This document shows positions 58,735 through 64,000 of a stretch of DNA of 64,000 bases, piece by piece; position 1 is the stretch's first letter, and every line of letters starts with the position of its first letter. The DNA is taken from the NCBI GenBank assembly GCA_964030475.1, contig CAXIPT010000003.1, positions 1,845,058 through 1,909,057 of the forward strand, read 5' to 3'. The stretch is from Tethya wilhelma (Eukaryota; Porifera; Demospongiae; Tethyida; Tethyidae). A program made the translations under genes and the position numbers. The notes under the pieces are model-generated. The model had not been told where the DNA came from. It was given only the letters and a program-made list of their open reading frames with translations, and searched no databases.

Positions 58735-58880
58735 TAGATAGAGCCTTCTAACCTAACCACTGCCTCTAGTAGTGAAGCTGCTTACTATGATCCCCATCTG
58801 GGCTATAGTACTACCAGCTAATTTTAAAACCAGGGGTGGTGAATCAAACACACACCATTATCTTTGATTGGCCTAGAGGG
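58735..58880. repeat. Conserved intergenic block 3 of the crystallin cluster
   Basis: Third copy, with its left edge separated by the pogo-like insertion. Confidence 0.85.
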
Positions 58881-59041
58881 AGCTAGGCTCTGATGTAGAA
58901 AAGATCAAAAACTACATTAAAAATGGATTTCTACAACAAGTTCTGTGTAAAAACAAATACACTCTCCATTAAGGGCCATAATTCAACAAAAGAGCTTAAA
59001 AATAAGTATAGTATAAAGTGAAAAGTTACTCAATATCTGCC

Positions 59042-59536
59042 ATGCAATTCTTGTTGTTGGTGTGTGTGGTTGTGGGTGTTGTGAGTGCATGGACAACAAT
59101 CTGGTAGAGCTGGTAGAGAGGTGGAGAGAGACACTCGACAAGCAGGGTGAGAAAACTAGTTTAGCATGCACACATAAAATATTATTTCCTTTATATTATA
59201 AGCAAAACAAACACACTCTTAGACTATTAATTTTTATAACTATTGACCTATGACAGTGTCAGTACTTTTATGCATACTGTATAGTATAGTGCTATTTCAA
59301 CACAGCAACTTTGAAGGGCGAATGGCAGTGCTGTACGATTCTATGAGTGAGCTTCGAGAGTTGAAATTCAATGATGTTGCATGCTTCGAGTGCAATAGTA
59401 ATTGGAGGAATGTGGCAGCTATATCAGAGTCCAGATTACTACGGAGGCTACACTATATTGAGAGCAGGACACTACCCCAGTTTCTATGGGTCTATAGAGT
59501 TGGAAACAACCAACTGAGCTCTGTCAAGTTGCTATA
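59042..59536 (+). pseudogene. Secreted beta-gamma-crystallin copy 7, first domain deleted
   Basis: Signal exon 59042-59146 carries TAG after TTIW and a scrambled propeptide. In place of the first domain the intron (CATACTGTATAG) runs directly into TATAGTGCTATTTCAACAC, the start of the third Greek key, i.e. a deletion of about 480 bases at a TATAG microhomology relative to copy 3. A GCAT insertion near 59381 shifts the frame again. Clearly a dead duplicate of copy 3. Confidence 0.92.
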
Positions 59537-60338
59537 AAATGGTTGAAAAGACTAAAACATAAGAAGAATTATATATCTCTAGCTATACATGCATGCAGAT
59601 GATTATAACAGTTATAAAAGTACATAGACATTGTGTTGCTGTAGTAGGAGTGAAATGATAGTTTTTCAGAGCAGTTTTCATTTACATAATAATAACTAGG
59701 AGTACACATCGTGCAAAATAGTGCCTCGCGCTAGCTTTGCATTCACCACTTATGCAGTATTGATAGATGATGATGCACTGGCAATCAATAATAGACTAAG
59801 TGTTATGAATCACTGACTCAGTGATTTGCGCTTAATTTTATAATCATACTGAGATTATGCAGACACAAAAAGACCTCCTCTCATATACCACTGAGCTAGA
59901 AGAGCGGAAGACCACTAATTGATCAGGCTGAGGTACTCAAAGTAACCAAGCTGCTAGCTGACTGTGCCAGTCAATGAGAAATACATGCACATAGCTGCTA
60001 TCAGCCATTAATACACTAATGTGGCCATGCAGCTAGCAGTGAACAGCCATGCAGGCCATGATCTAGAATAATTATTGTTGATGATTATCAGCTGTTTCTC
60101 TCTAGTATATTATAGGAGCCTTCTTTGCCTTCTAGCTGTTACTCTTGCACAAAAACAGACTCTTGCTCATTAAAACCAAAGATACTGAGCATCATGATAC
60201 ATATACATAGACGCGTGAGCGCCCTGTTGAGCTACTAATTAACGATCTTTACCAGAACAAAATAAAATTGCATTCCAAAATGACGTGACGTCACGTTAGA
60301 ACTAATTGCATTCCTAAAGCGTGACAGGACATACATAT
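59537..60338. other. Intergenic DNA, nothing recognised
   Basis: No supported gene, RNA or repeat in this stretch. Confidence 0.4.
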
Positions 60339-61348
60339 ATCATACGTACGGTAGTACGTATAGTAGGAATGGGCCGAATGTCCCATAGACACAATACAAA
60401 ATGTTGGTCACCATAAAAATCTAGTCAAACAAAATTAAGCCTTCAAACTTGCTCAGAGGCTCTAACTAACAGATTACCAATAGCATGCAAGGCCTAAAAC
60501 TCACAGAAACTTTCCTCAGCACTCGTAGAGAGAGCTAGTGGGAAGCCACAAGAGTGCCATTTTTGTTCTTCTAACGTACGTACTTCCTAACTGACTTACT
60601 TGAAAAGCATTTCCAGAGAACCAGAATGTGTTGAGCCAACTTTGATAGCACGAAGTAACTCCTTTTCATAGGTAGTACATTCCTTGATACTCATTTACAT
60701 CACAAATAAGCCTAAACAAAAACTAGAAAGCTTTGAAACTGAGAGTATAAATTTATGTACTTCAATGCAGCCATCTCTGTAGATAGAGGTCAAAGGTCAT
60801 TATCCACGTGGCATTATTATGCGCATGCGCACTAGCCTCCAGTATAATGAAGTGCATGTAGCTGCCTCTCAAGTTTTTTGCAGGGACTAACCAGTCTCTG
60901 ATAGTGTTTCCACACTGTAGTGTTGAAAAAAGTGAATGAACAAGTAGTAAAAATTTCAAAAAAATAAGTAGTGTAGGAATGGGCAGTGCGGTAAAAAGTA
61001 TTGGAACAAGGCATGGTCTCAGTTTTCGGCACATGACTACTTCATTTTTATGCCCAACTCTTGGCCAGCAGTCCAATTTATACCTCTCTGTTATGGTTTA
61101 CTTCATTTCTTAGCCAAGGGATTATAGTAGAAATTTGAACCAATCAATGCATGCAATTATAATAATTAAGCTACAGTATACAATCAGTGTACAAATTATT
61201 GCAACTGGACACAAAAAATCTATACGAGGGATCAAGAATAAAAATGAAGTAGTCATGTGCCGAAACTAAGACCATGCCTTGTTCCAATACTTTTTACCGC
61301 ACTGCCCATTCCTACACTACTTATTTTTTTGAAATTTTTACTACTTGT
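60339..61348 (-). repeat. Composite repeat, copy J, complete and inverted
   Basis: Tail first (60339-60940), then the two terminal blocks to 61348. It has a perfect DR1 site AGGTCAAAGGTCA (60787), CACGTG (60805) and TGCGCATGCGCA (60820). Confidence 0.9.
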
Positions 61349-61364
61349 ATATATATATATACAA

Positions 61365-62110
61365 CGCTTGCTGGCAAACTGAGCCATACGACATACGTCG
61401 CGATTAGATGCCTCGCGCTAAGGCGCTCGGCAATAATAATAATAATAATAATAACTAGACAGATGCAAGCATCTATGGGGCGAGCCTGAGCGCATACAGT
61501 TTGTAAGACCACAGCATTGAGATTGGGAAGACAGTACATCGATGCTAAGCATAGATAGTAGAAATTGGCTTGAAATTTCTGAGCGAAACCTAAAAGTAGT
61601 TTTCTAATTTGACGATCCGATTATTTCGATTTTGACAAGTCAGTGTTTTGTTTTCTTTCGCGACGATCCAGTCCTATGGCTAGATCATGCATGCATGGTG
61701 CAACTTGAGCGGAGTACGCAAGCGTGCAGTGTGCTAGCTGGATCGTAAGCGAAGTTTATGTATCGACTCCGACTCTTTCTTGGGCAAGACGAGCGTGCTG
61801 TTTCCCTCGGGCGTTTCATTTCGTCTACACTTTGAAGTCTCTTTTCTTGGTCATCAGGCGTTTCCCTAGCTATACGTTCTCTGTACAGTTCTCTTCGCCG
61901 TGCAAGGCATTTTCTTCGATTATCTATGATCAACAGACTTAGCAAATCATTGCACAATCGATTTCAATATTACAACACTGCTTTCGAATAATTTGAATAT
62001 ACGGAAAGTGTCCACCGTGTACAAACAAGCAGAAATTTTATCATTAATTTTACAAGCCTTATGTGGGGCTCGCTCAGGCTCGCCCCAATAATAATTATTG
62101 TGTAGCTAAT
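61365..62110. repeat. Candidate inverted-repeat element with GGGGCGAGCCTGAGCG ends
   Basis: TATGGGGCGAGCCTGAGCGC near 61477 is mirrored by GGGCTCGCTCAGGCTCGCCCC near 62067, with AATAATAAT stretches outside both. Includes the fragment described next. Confidence 0.5.
61685..61957 (-). pseudogene. Fragment with STPR-like basic repeat
   Basis: The minus-strand frame encodes RRKCLARRRELYRERIARET followed by PDDQEKRLQSVDEMKRPRET, two units of about 23 residues that resemble the STPR motif found in Helitron-type and related invertebrate ORFs. The ends of the frame read into non-coding sequence. Fragment only. Confidence 0.35.
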
Positions 62111-62415
62111 TATATATTAAAATTAACTGCTCATGCATGACATACACACTACTGGACACAAAAAGCTTGAAAGGATCATGGCTTATATATACATGTACAA
62201 TTAATTACAAGGCCGAAGCTCAACAACATAGTAACATAACTTTCTTCAACCACAACATTCAAGTAACCTTCATTAAAACCATCACTTTGGTTAAAATCAG
62301 CAGAATATTTTAGCCTTTAGGCATAAAAACAAAGGCGTGGTATATAGTAGTGACTATTTGGCCACAAATATTTTCAATTCAAAAAAGTACTCTGTTATAC
62401 TGTACATGAAAAGCA

Positions 62416-64000
62416 ATGAAGATCATAGTAGTTCTTAAAATTCTGATAATTTGTACAATCTCAACAGTAACAGGTAGGTATAGAATGAAAGATACAGTAT
62501 AGTATCAGTTTATAGAATTATATTTTATGCACTAGAATATAATATACATACATGTAGTTGCATGCATGTATGTAATTTCAAAGCTTTTCAAATGACTGCA
62601 AACTTCGCTAGGTCTTGTACACTGCAATAATGCTTGTGAACCTGGTCCACCTGGACGAGATGGTGATCGAGGAGAGCCAGGTCAACAAGGGCCTCGAGGA
62701 TATCCTGGTAGACCAGGACAAAATGGTCCTCCAGGAGCACCAGGAACAGACGGTCCAAGAGGAGAAACTGGAGTACCTGGTCTTAAAGGAGAGGCTGGGA
62801 ATCCTGGTCCTAAAGGAGTAAGAGGATTCCCTGGAGCACCTGGTTTTACAGGACCATCTGGTCCGATAGGACAAGATGGACAAAATGGAGAACCTGGTCC
62901 TAAAGGAGTAAGAGGATTCCCTGGAGCACCTGGTTTTACAGGACCATCTGGTCCGATAGGACCAGAAGGACAAAATGGAGAACCTGGTCCTAAAGGAGTA
63001 AGAGGATTCAGTGGAGTGCCTGGTCCAAGAGGGTGAGCGGGACTATCAGGAGTGCCTGGTGAGAGTGGCAGCCCTGGAACCCCTGGTCAAACAGGTCCAC
63101 CCGGTCCGAAAGGAGATAATGGTCTTCTTGGTCCAGCAGGGATGCCAGGAGACCCTGGGCTACCTGGAGATGATGGAATCCCTGGTTCAATGGGACCACC
63201 TGGACAGCATGGTCTAACTGGGATACCAGGACTACCAGGTCAAAAAGGAGAAGATGGACAACCTGGTCTAAAGGGATCATTAGGAGGACACGGTCAACCA
63301 GGACCCTATGGACCAAGAGGGGAACAGGGTGAACCTGGTCCACAAGGAGATGAAGGACGACCTGGTCGAAGAGGAAGCACAGGACCTCCTGGTGATTTAG
63401 GATATCCAGGACCCTCCGGACCAGCAGGACCACCTGGTAATCGAGGAATAACTGGAGAGGCTGGTCAACCAGGAACACCAGGAGTGCCAGGTCTACCAGG
63501 AGAGAATGGAATACCTGGTCAAACAGGTGTCCACTACACTCGATGGGGAGCCAGCACTTGTCCAACTACCTCAGGAACTGAGCAAGTATACTCGGGTAAA
63601 ATTGGTGGTAACTTGGACAGTCATCTCGGTGGGGCTTCAAACTACCTATGCATGCCACCAGATCCTGAATACATCGAACAAAACTCGTCCACTGCAACAT
63701 TCTTCAGTGGAGTCTACGGGGCTAATTACCAACACCCCCTTCGTAATGACTACAACAACGAACTTGTTTCGTGCGCAGTCTGCTTTGCTACAACTAAAAC
63801 TTCTTCCATGATGATTCCAGCCAAGACAACATGCCCTTCAAAATGGAGGAGAGAATATTACGGTTACCTCATGACGGCCAGTTTTCGTACTACTGGACGA
63901 ACCGAGTATAAATGTATAGATATCAGCATGGAAGGTATTCCTGGGAGCAATAGGCCTAATGCTAGAGGAACATCATTGCTGCACGTTTTGGCTCAATGTG
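62416..64000 (+). CDS. Short-chain (C4-like) collagen 3, with in-frame TGA; runs off the window
   Basis: Signal exon 62416-62473 ([19 protein letters not shown]), second exon from 62612 (acceptor CGCTAG|GT). [12 protein letters not shown] linker is followed by about 100 Gly-X-Y triplets, with a 90-base unit repeated at 62803, 62893 and 62983. At 63034-63036 the frame reads TGA in an X position (GGG TGA GCG), consistent with a single C-to-T change in CGA; collagen continues in the same frame on both sides. The C-terminal domain ([42 protein letters not shown]) is the short-chain collagen type and is cut by the window end. A sequencing error, an allele-specific nonsense codon or a young pseudogene are all possible. 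Confidence 0.85.

Noticed and set aside
63034..63050. A 17-base intron (GTGAGC..ATCAG) removing the TGA in collagen 3
   Set aside because: Too short to be spliced; a nonsense change or base error is simpler.
62608..63565. Long antisense frames and an alternative plus frame across collagen 3
   Set aside because: Gly-X-Y periodicity leaves all frames open; only the collagen frame is meaningful. The same holds for 53599-53898 and 47281-47685.

Overview
The window is metazoan and most likely from a demosponge of the Amphimedon type. This is inferred from AT-rich DNA with short introns (consensus GT..AG), a DEATH-NACHT-LRR receptor, short-chain (C4-like, spongin-type) collagens, secreted beta-gamma-crystallin genes and dense families of small inverted-repeat elements. 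Several single-N joins and one 73-base gap show a draft assembly, and some local order may be artificial.

Left third (1-23 kb): a decayed minus-strand exon series (2.0-5.3 kb) and an apparently intact two-exon NLR immune-receptor gene (5.68-9.48 kb) flanked by direct duplications of non-coding DNA, one split by a MULE-like element. Next come an orphan death-fold exon and a graveyard of transposons: a THAP-domain transposase fragment, a transposon-derived ORF, P-element-like transposase and a broken CR1/L2-like LINE. A relic of a second NLR lies at 21 kb.

Middle (23.6-45 kb): an intronless GK5-type glycerol kinase converges on a receptor tyrosine kinase gene whose twelve exons join in frame to about 730 aa: signal, Ig, FN3, two Sushi, TM, kinase. 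Beyond it is a tandem, partly destroyed RTK copy: an intact N-terminal ectodomain and a kinase tail with a nonsense codon and a 4-base insertion. It is interleaved with pieces of a mannose-6-phosphate-receptor-homology (MRH) gene present on both strands as a partial inverted duplication.

Right third (45-64 kb): a tandem cluster of seven secreted beta-gamma-crystallin genes (three intact in sequence, one intact except for its signal-peptide exon context to be checked separately below, others broken) interleaved with three short-chain collagen genes, all on the plus strand. In detail, the copies starting at 49,969, 52,066, 55,168 and 57,035 look intact; those at 45,921, 48,582 and 59,042 carry lesions. 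Four crystallin genes and one collagen gene share upstream inverted motifs (ACCAAGGTTAATGG and its complement) and a TATA box, suggesting co-regulation of a secreted matrix-type gene set.

A roughly 1-kb dispersed repeat occurs at about ten places. Its tail carries an NRF1-like palindrome, a CACGTG E-box and a DR1 nuclear-receptor-type site within about 50 bases.
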